Assembly: GCF_019668465.1 (NCBI RefSeq)
Contig: NZ_AP024828.1
Span: 5,332,001 to 5,396,000 of the forward strand
Direction of reading: 5' to 3'
Origin: Mycobacterium senriense
GTDB taxonomy: Bacteria > Actinomycetota > Actinomycetes > Mycobacteriales > Mycobacteriaceae
Length of the DNA stretch: 64,000 bases
Shown here: positions 32,134 through 41,048 of the stretch, piece by piece
Numbering within the stretch: position 1 is the first letter of the stretch
How the letters are laid out: every line of letters starts with the position of its first letter
Made by a program: the position numbers and the translations under genes
The notes under the pieces: generated by a model
Database searches by the model: none
What the model was told of the DNA's origin: nothing
The model's input: only the letters and a program-made list of their open reading frames with translations

Positions 32134-32814
32134 TCACGCGTTCGATGTCGCCCGATCCTCGGCAACGCCACGTAGCCGGTGCGGATCGGGCAGTCGCCGA
32201 CGCCGCACCATGTGCACCAGCGCCAGGACCGACAGCGTGGCGGCGTAAATGCACCACAGCGACGCGAACGCCTGCGTGTAGAGGACCGCGACCACGATCA
32301 AACCCACCAGGTTCGCCAACCCGAACACCACAATGGAGCGATAGCCCGACAGCAACGCCGGCCCGATGACGGCGATGACGTACAGCACCGCCCACACGTA
32401 GCCGTCCGAAACGCCGGTCTAGTACTGCAGCGCGTGGGGGCCCTTCGTCACCGTGACCGGTTCGGCGAGCACGACGACGGCCAGATAAACCGACACGACG
32501 GTGCCGAGCAATGCGAACGGCGCCACCCGTAGCCGGGCGCCGCGCGGTTCCAGCATCAAGATCGCCCACGGGACCAGCGCGGGAAGCAGCGGCAGCGCGA
32601 TGAAGACGTACGCCCGCATCGCCAGATGGGCCAGGCCCGGGGAGACAACGCCGTTGGGCCACACGGCCGCCTCGATGAACTGGTGGACCGCGAAAATCGT
32701 CGGCAACAGAGCGAACGGCACTTCGCGCCAGTGCTTCACCTCACGCAGGGTCGCGACCGCGACCGGCACGAGGGCGGTGCCCACCACCAGGTCCGCCGTG
32801 ATCGAAAAGCACAC
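32134..32814 (-). pseudogene. DUF6629-like membrane protein split by in-frame amber codon
   Basis: A single reading frame of 227 codons encodes a six-to-seven-helix membrane protein (MCFSITADLVVG start; MVRRRRLPDPHRL near the end) but is interrupted by TAG at 32419-32421, between HALQY and TGVSDGYVW. Both sides are in the same frame and continue the DUF6629-like sequence without loss, so a CAG-to-TAG change is the simplest explanation. The first part (32419-32814) alone encodes 131 residues. No Shine-Dalgarno or start fits the second part well, so a truncated protein or readthrough product is expected. It is 10 bp upstream of the Rv2568c-like gene and convergent with the ATP-grasp gene. Confidence 0.7.
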
Positions 32815-32824
32815 CGTAGGGCCC

Positions 32825-33880
32825 CTAGCCCGCTATCGACGCGCGACCGCGGGCCTCCGAGGTCACTTCGTCGATCACGGTGTGGATGAACTTCATCTTC
32901 TCCAGCACCGCGGCCGGCAGCACGAACGGGTACAGGTCGTCGTGGCCCATCGACCGGTTCACCATGTTCAGCGACCACGACAGCGGCAGCCACATGTCGA
33001 TGATGGTCTGAAAAGCGCTGGGGCCCAAGGCGGGCCGGTCGAAGGTGGCCGACGCCGGGGCGAGCCCGCACCACGCCGACGTGTCCAGCGTGTCACGGAT
33101 GTGCAGGTAGTGGGCGAACGTCTCGGCCCAGTCCTCGGCGGGATGCATGGTGGCATAGGACGATACGAAGTCCTCCTGCCAGCCCTCGGGAGCACCCTCG
33201 CTGTAGTGGCGGTCGAGCGCCGCGGAGTAGTCGGCTTCGTGGTCGCCGAACAGCTCGTTGAACCGCTGCACGTAGTCGGTGACCGGCGCGATCAGCCGGT
33301 AGTAGTAGTAATGCCCGATCTCGTGGCGGAAATGCCCAAGCAGGGTCCGGTACGGCTCGTCCATTTCGACGCGCAGCTGCTCGCGGTGCGCGTCGTCGCC
33401 CTCGGCCAAATCGATGATGATGACCCCGTTCTCGTGCCCGGTCATCACCTTCTCGTGCGCGCTGGACAGCAGCCGGAAGGCCAGCCCGTAGTCGGGATCC
33501 CTGTCACGCCCGACGATCGGCAGCTTCAGCTCGTGCAGCTCGGCGATCAGCCTGCGTTTGGCCGCCTCGGCCCGCGCGAACTCGGCCATCCCGACGGTGT
33601 CGGCGTCATTGGGCCGTTCGATGGTCAGCGCGCACGACGGGCACAGCAGCCGGGGGGTGTTGACGGGAACCAGCCAATTGCATTCGGCGAGAAGTAAATT
33701 GGCGCACAGCTGATACTCGCTGGCGGGCACGAAGCCGGCGTGCTCGCCTGTGTCGTCCTCCGAGATCACCAGCAGCGCCATCTGGTCGAGCGAAAACCCC
33801 AGCGCGCTACCGCAATTCAGGCAGGTGGAGTTCTCGAAGGTGAGGCGCTGGCCGCACTTGGGGCAGGTGAAGTCACGCAT
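32825..33880 (-). CDS. Zinc-ribbon metallopeptidase-like protein, Rv2568c-like
   Basis: A 351-residue protein. The N-terminus is a four-cysteine zinc ribbon (CPKCGQRL, then CLNCGSALGF) and a second pair CPSCALT occurs near residue 90. The C-terminal region contains a gluzincin-like motif FRHEIGHYYYY, with a downstream acidic site (FGDHEADYSAALDR; ETFAHYLHIRDT). ATG 33880 is chosen over an upstream GTG (33892) since it matches the family start and AAGGTG lies about ten bases upstream. It adjoins two transglutaminases and the ATP-grasp protein and could process the same peptide, but activity is unproven. Confidence 0.85.
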   Translation of the reverse strand: MRDFTCPKCGQRLTFENSTCLNCGSALGFSLDQMALLVISEDDTGEHAGFVPASEYQLCANLLLAECNWLVPVNTPRLLCPSCALTIERPNDADTVGMAEFARAEAAKRRLIAELHELKLPIVGRDRDPDYGLAFRLLSSAHEKVMTGHENGVIIIDLAEGDDAHREQLRVEMDEPYRTLLGHFRHEIGHYYYYRLIAPVTDYVQRFNELFGDHEADYSAALDRHYSEGAPEGWQEDFVSSYATMHPAEDWAETFAHYLHIRDTLDTSAWCGLAPASATFDRPALGPSAFQTIIDMWLPLSWSLNMVNRSMGHDDLYPFVLPAAVLEKMKFIHTVIDEVTSEARGRASIAG

Positions 33881-34814
33881 GCAGCACTTCACCTTCGTAG
33901 GGCACCACGTCGACTGCGACGTCGATCACACTGTGCTCCGAGTTGGTGTAGATGATGCCCCGAAGCGGCGGGACGTCCGCGTAGTCACGCCCCCGGCCCA
34001 CGATGATGTAGCGCTCGTCGACCATCTGGTCGTTGGTGGGATCGAGCCCCAGCCACTCGAATTGGCCGGGCTGCTGCGGAGTCCACACCGCCGCCCAGGC
34101 GTGGGTGGCGTCGATGCCGATCATCCGATCCTTTCCGGGAGGCGGATCGGTGGCCAGGTACCCGGATACGTAACTGGCCGCCAACCCGTTGGCTCGCAGG
34201 CAGGCAATCGCCAGCCTGGCAAAGTCTTGACATACCCCTTCGCGGGCGGCCAGAACCTCATTGACCCCGGTGGAAATCGTCGTCGACCCCGACCGGTAGG
34301 TGAAATCGGTGAAGATGCGCGACGTCAGGTCCCGCAACACCTCGATCAGCGGGCGCCCGGGGGTGAAGCTGGGCGCGGCGTAGTCGCGGACGTCGTCGGT
34401 GATCTCGGGCGGATTGAGATCCAGGGTGAACTCGGTCGCCAGCGCTCCGGCTTGCCCGGCGGGCCGGGCCGCCTCCCACGGCTGCCCCGCCGGCCCGCCG
34501 GTATACGGATCCGGGCCGGGCGGATAGACGTCGACGATCGAGTCGCTGGTCACCTTCAGGGCCCGGTGCGGCTCGGTGACGTGAAAATAGGAGCTGATGT
34601 TGCCGTAGCTGTCCTCGCTGGTGGAGCTGTCGGCGGGGGCCGGGTCGATGATCAGCCGATGCGCGACACAGCGCTGCCGCAGCGAGTCGCGCGGGGTGAG
34701 AAATCCGCGGCCGTAAGAGCTCGTCACGACGTCGGAGTAGCGGTACTCGGTGCGGTGGGTCACCCGGTGGCGGCGCGCGACCCCGATCCCCGGTTCGCCT
34801 GGTTCTGCTGGCAA
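33873..34814 (-). CDS. Transglutaminase-like protein, Rv2569c-like, TTG start
   Basis: A 313-residue protein with the N-terminal beta domain (RVTHRTEYRYSDVVTSSYGRG) and transglutaminase core of bacterial type: Cys195 in EGVCQDFARLA, His in DATHAWAAVW and Asp in LGLDPTND. The start is a TTG at 34814 preceded by GGGGAGGAGGAG; it gives the length of Rv2569c. A GTG at 34763 lies farther in. The stop overlaps the next gene's leader. It is divergent from the YjbR-like gene at 34942, with 127 bp between. Related actinobacterial genes accompany alpha-E and ATP-grasp proteins, as here, suggesting one peptide-modifying pathway. Confidence 0.9.
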   Translation of the reverse strand: MPAEPGEPGIGVARRHRVTHRTEYRYSDVVTSSYGRGFLTPRDSLRQRCVAHRLIIDPAPADSSTSEDSYGNISSYFHVTEPHRALKVTSDSIVDVYPPGPDPYTGGPAGQPWEAARPAGQAGALATEFTLDLNPPEITDDVRDYAAPSFTPGRPLIEVLRDLTSRIFTDFTYRSGSTTISTGVNEVLAAREGVCQDFARLAIACLRANGLAASYVSGYLATDPPPGKDRMIGIDATHAWAAVWTPQQPGQFEWLGLDPTNDQMVDERYIIVGRGRDYADVPPLRGIIYTNSEHSVIDVAVDVVPYEGEVLHA

Positions 34815-34941
34815 GCGCTTCTCCTCCTCCCCGCTGATCTCATCACATGCCGGACGGTTGCGTGGGGTGCGCGGCACGCCCCGTCGCGTACCGTTTGCCG
34901 ATCCGACGGCATCCGCGCCGAAACGGGAGCACAATCGTGTT

Positions 34942-35331
34942 GTGGCCACGTGGGGCGACGTCGCCCGCATCGTTGGTGAGCTGGCACTCACCTCCGAGCC
35001 GTCACCGCATGACTGGCGGGTCGGCAAGAAATTGCTGGCCTGGGAGCGGCCGCTGCGGCCCTCCGAGCGCGAGGCGCTGGAGCGCGACAGCCCTCAACGG
35101 CCGCAGGGCGACATCCTCGGCGTTCGGGTTTCCGACGAGGGCGTCAAGTTCGCGTTGATCGACGACGAGCCCGGGACTTACTTCACCACACCGCATTTCG
35201 ACGGCTATCCCGCGGTGCTGGTCAACCTGGCCGAAATTTCGGTGCGTGACCTCGAGGAGCTGATCACCGAGGCGTGGCTGACCCAGGCGCCGCGGAAATT
35301 GGTTCAGGAGTTCCTCGCCGACTCGCGCTGA
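34942..35331 (+). CDS. MmcQ/YjbR family protein, Rv2570-like
   Basis: A 129-residue DNA-binding-fold (double wing, MmcQ/YjbR) protein of unknown function. Diagnostic elements are the N-terminal helix ATWGDVARIVGELA, VGKKLLAWERPL, VRVSDEGVKFALID and the YFTTPHFDGYPAVLVNL strand, ending with EELITEAWLTQAPRKL. GTG 34942 gives the length of Rv2570. It is convergent with the FUSC-like gene. Confidence 0.88.
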   Translation: MATWGDVARIVGELALTSEPSPHDWRVGKKLLAWERPLRPSEREALERDSPQRPQGDILGVRVSDEGVKFALIDDEPGTYFTTPHFDGYPAVLVNLAEISVRDLEELITEAWLTQAPRKLVQEFLADSR

Positions 35332-35336
35332 AGCGC

Positions 35337-36404
35337 TCAGACGTGGCGAAGATCGATGACCCGTTGCAGGTCGTCGACGCAGGCGCTGACGACGTCGGCG
35401 AGGATCACCTGCGTTTCCCCACGCGCGCCGGACTGCAGCTCGGCGGCGTGATGACGCGCCGAGGCGATGTACGCACAGGCGCCGGCGGGGTCGGGTTCAG
35501 CGAGAGCGGTCGCGGCCGCGAGCGTCATCAGCACCGTGTACACGGGCTGCGGAAGCGGCTCACGCCACCCGTCCACCTCGGGGGCGACGGCGCGGGCCAA
35601 TTGCAACACCGAGCCGGCCAGCAGGGCCACGTGCACGGCCTGGTGGTCGGCGGCCAGGACCGCGTCCCGCAGACCCCATCGTCGCGGCGCGACGATGACG
35701 ACCTGGCGAGCGGTGGTGCGTGCCTCGAGCAGTCCGCTGAGCTGTCCGTGCACGCGGTCAACGGCGGTCAGCGGCCACTCCGGTGAGGCCGCTTGGCGTC
35801 TGATGGCGACGACCGCGGCGCGAGACAGCACGTCATGCAGCACCCCGAGCACGCCGACGCGGGCGTTGCGCAGCACCGACAGCGGGTCGGCGGGAAACAG
35901 CAGGACGGCGAAGACGATGGCCACCGCACCGCCGACCAGCGCATCGAAGATGCGTTCCAGCCCGACGCCGCCGTGGTACAGGGCCAGCACCAGGATCGCC
36001 GACACCGCGGTCTGGTTGGCGAACATCATGCCGTGACCGATGAAGCCGCCCCCGATGAACACCGCGGCGCCCAGCGCCACCAGCGCGGCGACCGCGATGG
36101 GCACCTCGCCGGGACCCAGCAGGCCCTGCGCCAGCGAACCCACCCCGATCCCCAGGGTCACCCCGATCATCATCTGGATGGCGCGTTGCGCGCGCAGCAC
36201 GTTGCTGGTCGACAACGACACCGCGGCGGCGATCGGCGCGAAGAACGGCTGCGGGTGCTCCAGGACGTCGTGGGTCAGGTACCAGGACAGGCCCGCGGCC
36301 ACGGCGGTCTGTACCAGGTTGAACCAGACCAGCCGCAGCCGTTTGCTGCCCGCGCGCGCGGCGGCGAGAACCAGCGATGGGACCGCCCGCCGCGACGCGC
36401 CCAC
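35337..36404 (-). CDS. FUSC/aromatic acid exporter-like membrane protein, Rv2571c-like
   Basis: A 355-residue membrane protein with six predicted helices in the first 190 residues, in two tripartite groups (TAVAAGLSWYLTH, IAAAVSLSTSNVLRAQRA, MIGVTLGIGVGSLAQGL, then VALGAAVFIGGGFIG, TAVSAILVLALYHGG, LVGGAVAIVFAVLLFP) and a cytoplasmic helical tail. This is the layout of the FUSC/DUF939 efflux-like family. The GTG start is three bases from the nitroreductase stop. Substrate unknown. Confidence 0.85.
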   Translation of the reverse strand: MGASRRAVPSLVLAAARAGSKRLRLVWFNLVQTAVAAGLSWYLTHDVLEHPQPFFAPIAAAVSLSTSNVLRAQRAIQMMIGVTLGIGVGSLAQGLLGPGEVPIAVAALVALGAAVFIGGGFIGHGMMFANQTAVSAILVLALYHGGVGLERIFDALVGGAVAIVFAVLLFPADPLSVLRNARVGVLGVLHDVLSRAAVVAIRRQAASPEWPLTAVDRVHGQLSGLLEARTTARQVVIVAPRRWGLRDAVLAADHQAVHVALLAGSVLQLARAVAPEVDGWREPLPQPVYTVLMTLAAATALAEPDPAGACAYIASARHHAAELQSGARGETQVILADVVSACVDDLQRVIDLRHV

Positions 36405-36407
36405 CGG

Positions 36408-36842
36408 CTACGTCCGGTTCAACTCGAAGAGCGGAATCACCCGGGTGGTCTTGGCCTGGTACTCGGCGAAGCCGGGCGCGGCGGCGGTGACTTTGTCGAA
36501 GAGCGCGGCGCGCTGGTCGGCGGGCAGCTCGTGGGCGGTGACGTCGAAGGTGTCGGTGCCGATCTCCACGCGCGCCCGCGGGTCGGCCCGGAGGTTGTGC
36601 ACCCAGGCCGGACTGACCGGGGCGCCGGCAAAGGACCCGATGATGATGAGCTTGCCGTCGATGCGGAAGTAGGCCAGCGGCGATACCCGGGGCCGGCCGG
36701 ATTTTGCGCCGGTGGTGTGCAGCAACAGCAGGTCGGCGTTGGCGAACTGGCCGCCGACCTTGCCGTCGTTCGCGCGGAACTCCGCGATGATCTTTTCGTT
36801 GAAGTCGTTGAGGAATGCGGGGTCGGGGCTCTGCTGAGTCAT
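36408..36842 (-). CDS. Deazaflavin (F420)-dependent nitroreductase family protein
   Basis: A 144-residue split-barrel protein of the Ddn/Rv1155-related family. LLLHTTGAKSGRPRVSPLAYFRIDGKLIIIGSFAG and AWVHNLRADPRARVEIGTDTFDV are the conserved cofactor-binding strands. Members use reduced F420 as hydride donor for quinones or nitro compounds; the physiological substrate here is unknown. The ATG abuts a 49-bp MIRU-like repeat that separates it from aspS and supplies AGGAG. It is cotranscribed with the FUSC-like gene. Confidence 0.9.
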   Translation of the reverse strand: MTQQSPDPAFLNDFNEKIIAEFRANDGKVGGQFANADLLLLHTTGAKSGRPRVSPLAYFRIDGKLIIIGSFAGAPVSPAWVHNLRADPRARVEIGTDTFDVTAHELPADQRAALFDKVTAAAPGFAEYQAKTTRVIPLFELNRT

Positions 36843-36891
36843 GGGCGCTGCTCCTCCTCATCGCTGCGCTCTGCATCGTCGCCAGCGCGCG
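36843..36891 (-). repeat. 49-bp MIRU-like intergenic repeat, copy B
   Basis: This second copy has 43 of 49 bases identical to 11175-11223 and likewise occupies the exact interval between a stop codon (aspS) and a start codon (nitroreductase). The minus strand carries GAGGAGGAG just before the ATG. Conservation of length and frame-neutral position at two operons indicates a mobile or dispersed unit inserted in an original stop-start overlap. Confidence 0.8.
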
Positions 36892-38667
36892 TCATGCCCG
36901 GTCAACCTTCTCGGGTTTTACGTCTATTCCGGACTCCTTGCGCTGCTGGGCGGTGATGGGCGCCGGCGCGTTGGTGAGTGGGTCGACGCCGCCGCCGGTC
37001 TTCGGGAAGGCGATGACCTCGCGGATGGAGTCGACCCCGGACAGCAGCGCGTTGATCCGGTCCCAGCCGAACGCGATGCCGCCGTGCGGGGGCGCGCCAA
37101 AAGTGAAGGCCTCCAACAGGAATCCGAATTTCTCCTGGGCTTCGGCGTGGTCCAGGCCCATCACCGCGAACACCCGCTCCTGGATGTCGCGGCGGTGGAT
37201 ACGGATCGATCCGCCGCCGATCTCGTTGCCGTTGCAGACGATGTCGTAGGCGTCGGCGAGCACGTTGCCGGTGTCGGTCTCGATGCCGCCCTCGTGCCCG
37301 GGCTTGGGTGAGGTGAACGCGTGGTGCACCGCGGTCCACGCCCCCGACCCGACGGCGACGTCGCCGGCGGCGGTCGCGTCGTCGGCGGGCTCGAACAGCG
37401 GCGGGTCCACCACCCAGACGAACGCCCAGGCGTCGGGATCGATCAGGTCCAGCCGGTGGGCGATCTCGCCGCGGGCCGCCCCGAGCAGGGCCCGCGACGG
37501 CTTGGCCGGGCCCGCCGAGAAGAAGACGCAGTCCCCCGGCTTCGCCCCGACCTGCGCGGCCAACCCGTCACGTTCCGCGTCGGACAGGTTCTTGGCGACC
37601 GGACCGCCCAGCGTCCCGTCGTCGGCGATCAGCACGTAGGCCAGTCCGCGGTGACCGCGCTGCTTGGCCCACTCCTGCCAGCCGTCCAGCGTGCGCCGCG
37701 GCTGCGACGCCCCGCCGGGCATCACCACGGCCCCGACGTACGGGGCCTGAAAAACGCGGAAAGTGGTGTCTTTGAAGAACTCTGTGCAGTCGACGAGCTC
37801 CAGCCCGAAACGCATGTCGGGCTTGTCGGAGCCGAATCGTCGCATCGCGTCGGCGTAGCTGATCCGCGGGATGGGCGTCGGGATGTCATACCCGATCAGC
37901 GCCCACAGCGCGGACAGGATCTCCTCGGAGATGGCGATGACATCCTCGGCGTCGACGAAGCTCAGCTCCATGTCGAGCTGGGTGAACTCCGGCTGGCGGT
38001 CGGCGCGGAAATCCTCGTCGCGGTAGCAGCGGGCGATCTGGTAGTAGCGCTCCATGCCGGCCACCATCAGCAGCTGCTTGAACAGCTGCGGGCTCTGCGG
38101 CAGCGCGTAGAACGAGCCGGGGTGCAACCGGGCCGGCACCAGGAAGTCGCGCGCCCCCTCCGGGGTCGACCGGGTGATCGTCGGGGTTTCGATCTCGACG
38201 AAGTCATGTTGTGCCAGCACCGACCGCGCTGCGGCATTCACCTTGGAGCGCAAGCGGATTGCCTCGGCCGGGCCGTCGCGGCGCAGGTCCAGGTAGCGAT
38301 ACTTCAGCCGCAGCTCCTCGCCGGCCGGCTCGTCGAGCTGGAACGGCAGCGGCGCGCTCTCCCCCAGCACGGTCAGCGTGGTGGCGTTGACCTCGATGTC
38401 GCCGGTGGCGATCTCGGGGTTGGCGTTGCCCTCGGGGCGTATTTCGACCACACCGGTGACCGCGACACAGAACTCGGCGCGCAGCCGGTGCGCCTGGGCC
38501 AGCACGTCAGCCTCGCGGAACACCACCTGGGCGATCCCGGAGGCGTCGCGCAGGTCGATGAAGATGACGCCGCCGTGGTCGCGGCGACGGGCCACCCAGC
38601 CCGCCAGCGTCACCTGCTGCCCGGCGTCACTACTCCTCAGCGAACCCGCGGCGTGACTGCGCAGCAC
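36892..38667 (-). CDS. aspS: Aspartyl-tRNA synthetase (bacterial type)
   Basis: A 591-residue class IIb synthetase. The anticodon-binding OB fold spans about 1-130; the catalytic core has [21 protein letters not shown], motif 2 [24 protein letters not shown], the GAD insertion (about 300-420) and motif 3 [15 protein letters not shown]. Mycobacterial AspRS is usually non-discriminating and cooperates with GatCAB to make Asn-tRNA, which cannot be judged from this gene alone. It is divergent from the ketopantoate-reductase-like gene. Confidence 0.97.
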   Translation of the reverse strand: MLRSHAAGSLRSSDAGQQVTLAGWVARRRDHGGVIFIDLRDASGIAQVVFREADVLAQAHRLRAEFCVAVTGVVEIRPEGNANPEIATGDIEVNATTLTVLGESAPLPFQLDEPAGEELRLKYRYLDLRRDGPAEAIRLRSKVNAAARSVLAQHDFVEIETPTITRSTPEGARDFLVPARLHPGSFYALPQSPQLFKQLLMVAGMERYYQIARCYRDEDFRADRQPEFTQLDMELSFVDAEDVIAISEEILSALWALIGYDIPTPIPRISYADAMRRFGSDKPDMRFGLELVDCTEFFKDTTFRVFQAPYVGAVVMPGGASQPRRTLDGWQEWAKQRGHRGLAYVLIADDGTLGGPVAKNLSDAERDGLAAQVGAKPGDCVFFSAGPAKPSRALLGAARGEIAHRLDLIDPDAWAFVWVVDPPLFEPADDATAAGDVAVGSGAWTAVHHAFTSPKPGHEGGIETDTGNVLADAYDIVCNGNEIGGGSIRIHRRDIQERVFAVMGLDHAEAQEKFGFLLEAFTFGAPPHGGIAFGWDRINALLSGVDSIREVIAFPKTGGGVDPLTNAPAPITAQQRKESGIDVKPEKVDRA

Positions 38668-38724
38668 GAAACACTCCCTTTCACCCAGCTGGAACGAGTG
38701 ATCAGTCTAAAGGAGGTAATTTCG

Positions 38725-39629
38725 GTGGCATCGCCACAGACGCTGCTACCAACATCGCCCTGGTCGGTCCCGGAGCCGTCGGCACGACGGCCGCCGCGCT
38801 GCTGTACCGGGCCGGTCACTCGGTGATGGTGTGCGGTCGCACCCCGCGCGACGCCATCGAACTGCGGCCCGACGGGGCCGACCCGATCGTCGTCCCCGGG
38901 CCGGTGCGCACCGATCCCGCCGAGGTGACCCGCCCGGTGGACGTGGTCCTGCTGACCGTCAAGGCCACCCAGAACGACGCGGTCGCCGGCTGGCTGGCCC
39001 GGCTGTGCGACGTCCACACCATCGTTGTGGTGCTGCAAAACGGTGTCGAGCAGGTCGAGCAGGTGCAGCCGCACTGCCCGCTGTCCCCCGTCATCCCCGG
39101 CATCGTGTGGTACTCGGCCCAGGCCCAGCCCGAGGGCTGGGTGCGATTGCGCACCGAGGCGGCCCTGGTCCTGCCCAGCGGGCCGTCCGGACAGGCCGTC
39201 GCCGAGCTGCTGCGCGGCGCCGGCTGCCGGGTCGACTGCGACCCCGACATCATCACCGCGGCCTGGCACAAGCTGCTCACCAACGCGCTGGCGGGGTTCA
39301 TGGCGCTGGCGCGGAGGCGGTCCGGGATGTTCCGCCGCGACGACGTCGCCGCGCTGTCGCGGCGCTATGTCGCCGAGTGCCTGGCCGTCGCGCGAGCCGA
39401 GGGCGCCCGCCTGGCCGACGGCGTGGTCGATGAGTTGGTCGACATGTTCCGCAACGTCGCCGAGGACATGGGCACGTCGATCCTGACCGACGCGGAACAC
39501 CGGCGCGCGATGGAATGGGACATCCGCAACGGCGTGATCATTCGCAAGGGCAGGGCCCACGGCCTGGCCACGCCGATCAGCGACGTCATAGTCCCCTTAC
39601 TGGCCGCGGCCAGCGACGGCCCCGGCTAA
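38725..39629 (+). CDS. 2-dehydropantoate 2-reductase-like protein with N-terminal frameshift
   Basis: The body (38754-39629) encodes a ketopantoate reductase-like NAD(P) enzyme: Rossmann motif IALVGPGAVGTTAAALL, then LLTVKATQNDAVAGW, VVLQNGVEQVEQV, the catalytic Lys in AAWHKLLTNAL and a helical C-terminal domain. No standard start precedes the Rossmann motif in frame. The only strong start is GTG 38725 after AAAGGAGG, but it is off by one base and runs in a frame that ends 38826, where TGA overlaps an ATG. The coding match resembles Rv2573, so a single-base indel near 38728-38752 is likely. It may be a pseudogene, sequence error or programmed frameshift. Confidence 0.7.
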
Positions 39630-39638
39630 GTTGTTGTC

Positions 39639-40148
39639 ATGTTCCCGTGCGAGCGCGTCGATACGAGCTTCGCCGACGCTGATGCCGTTGCGGGCCGTTA
39701 CCGCTTCCGCAACAGCGTCGACCTGGCCATCACCCCCGAGCGGCTGTTCGAGGTGCTCTCCGAGGCCCAGTCCTGGCCGCGGTGGGCGACGGTGATCACC
39801 AAGGTGACCTGGACCAGTCCCGAGCCGCGCGGCGTCGGGACCACCCGCGTCGTGGAGATGCGCGGCGGCATCGTCGGCAACGAGGAATTCATCGCGTGGG
39901 AACCGTTCACGCACATGGCGTTCCGATTCAATGAATGCTCGACCCGCTCCGTGGCGGCCTTCGCCGAGGATTACCGGGTCGAGGCCATCCCGGGTGGCTG
40001 CCGGCTGACGTGGACCATGGCCCAGAAACCGGCCGGACCGGCGAAGCTGGCGATGGTCGTGGTGGGGCCGTTGCTGAACCTGGCCCTGCGCCGCTACCTG
40101 CGCAACCTGCGCAGCTACACCGACTCCCTTGCGACCCGGCAACGTTAG
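39639..40148 (+). CDS. SRPBCC/polyketide cyclase-like protein, Rv2574-like
   Basis: A 169-residue START/SRPBCC-fold protein that probably binds a hydrophobic ligand. The N-terminal strand and helix YRFRNSVDLAITPERLFEVLSEAQSWPRWATVITKV, then FIAWEPFTHMAFRF and LTWTMAQKPAGPAKLAM followed by the long C-terminal helix, are typical. It begins nine bases after the preceding stop and is followed nine bases on by the zinc metalloprotease, so all three are likely cotranscribed. Function unknown. Confidence 0.85.
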   Translation: MFPCERVDTSFADADAVAGRYRFRNSVDLAITPERLFEVLSEAQSWPRWATVITKVTWTSPEPRGVGTTRVVEMRGGIVGNEEFIAWEPFTHMAFRFNECSTRSVAAFAEDYRVEAIPGGCRLTWTMAQKPAGPAKLAMVVVGPLLNLALRRYLRNLRSYTDSLATRQR

Positions 40149-40157
40149 GAGAGCGTC

Positions 40158-41036
40158 ATGACCTTCAACGAGGGCATGCAGATCGACACCAGCACCGCGT
40201 CCTCGTCCGGTGGGGGCGGCATGGGAATGGCCATGGGGGGTGGGGGCCTCGGGCTGCTCATTCTCATCGGCGCGCTGTTCTTGGGCGTCGATCCCGGCCG
40301 CGTGATGAACTCCCAGCAGACGAACACCGGTGGCTACTCGGCGCCCGGGTTCGACCTGAGCCAGTGCAAGACGGGCGCCGACGCCAACAAGTACGTGCAA
40401 TGCCGCGTGGTCGCGACGGGCAACTCGGTGGACGCGGTGTGGCACCAGCTGCTGCAGGGTTACACCCGTCCCCGCGTCCGGCTGTTCACCGGATCGGTGG
40501 AGACCGGCTGCGGACACGCGACGACCGCGGTCGGGCCGTTCTACTGCCCGGTGGACAAGACGGCGTATTTCGACACCGACTTCTTCAAGGAGCTGGTCGA
40601 TCGATTCGGTTCCAGCGGTGGGCCGTTCGCCCAGGAGTATGTGGTCGCCCACGAATACGGTCACCACGTGCAGAACCTGCAGGGTCTGCTGGGCCGCTCG
40701 CAGCAGGGTGCGCAGGGCGCCGGCGGCAACGGCGTGCGCACCGAGCTACAGGCCGACTGCTACGCCGGGATCTGGGCGCACTACGCCTCCACGGTCAAGC
40801 AGGAGAGCACCGGCGTGCCCTACCTGGAACCGTTGAGCGACAAGGACATTTCGGATGCCCTCTCGGCCGCGGCGTCGGTGGGCGACGACCGCATCCAGAA
40901 GGAATCCACCGGCCGGGTCAATCCCGAGTCCTGGACGCACGGTTCGTCCGAACAGCGGCAGAAGTGGTTCACCACCGGTTACCAGACCGGTGACCCGAAG
41001 CAGTGCGACACCTTCTCCGCGCCCGACCTGGGTTAG
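40158..41036 (+). CDS. Neutral zinc metallopeptidase, YpfJ family, Rv2575-like
   Basis: A 292-residue membrane-anchored metallopeptidase. A glycine- and methionine-rich N-terminus (GGGGMGMAMGGGGLG) leads into one transmembrane helix (about 30-50); the extracytoplasmic domain carries HExxH as VVAHEYGHHVQNLQG with a downstream ELQADCYAGIWAHY that provides the third ligand. Four cysteines may form disulfides. AGGAG precedes ATG 40158. Substrate unknown; the family is often named KPN_02809. Confidence 0.92.
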   Translation: MTFNEGMQIDTSTASSSGGGGMGMAMGGGGLGLLILIGALFLGVDPGRVMNSQQTNTGGYSAPGFDLSQCKTGADANKYVQCRVVATGNSVDAVWHQLLQGYTRPRVRLFTGSVETGCGHATTAVGPFYCPVDKTAYFDTDFFKELVDRFGSSGGPFAQEYVVAHEYGHHVQNLQGLLGRSQQGAQGAGGNGVRTELQADCYAGIWAHYASTVKQESTGVPYLEPLSDKDISDALSAAASVGDDRIQKESTGRVNPESWTHGSSEQRQKWFTTGYQTGDPKQCDTFSAPDLG

Positions 41037-41048
41037 CCGCGCGGCGTT

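Noticed and set aside
36408..38667. Horizontally transferred block at the nitroreductase/aspS boundary because of the repeat
   Set aside because: Both genes are typical of the genus in content and base composition; the repeat alone is an interspersed unit, not evidence of transfer.
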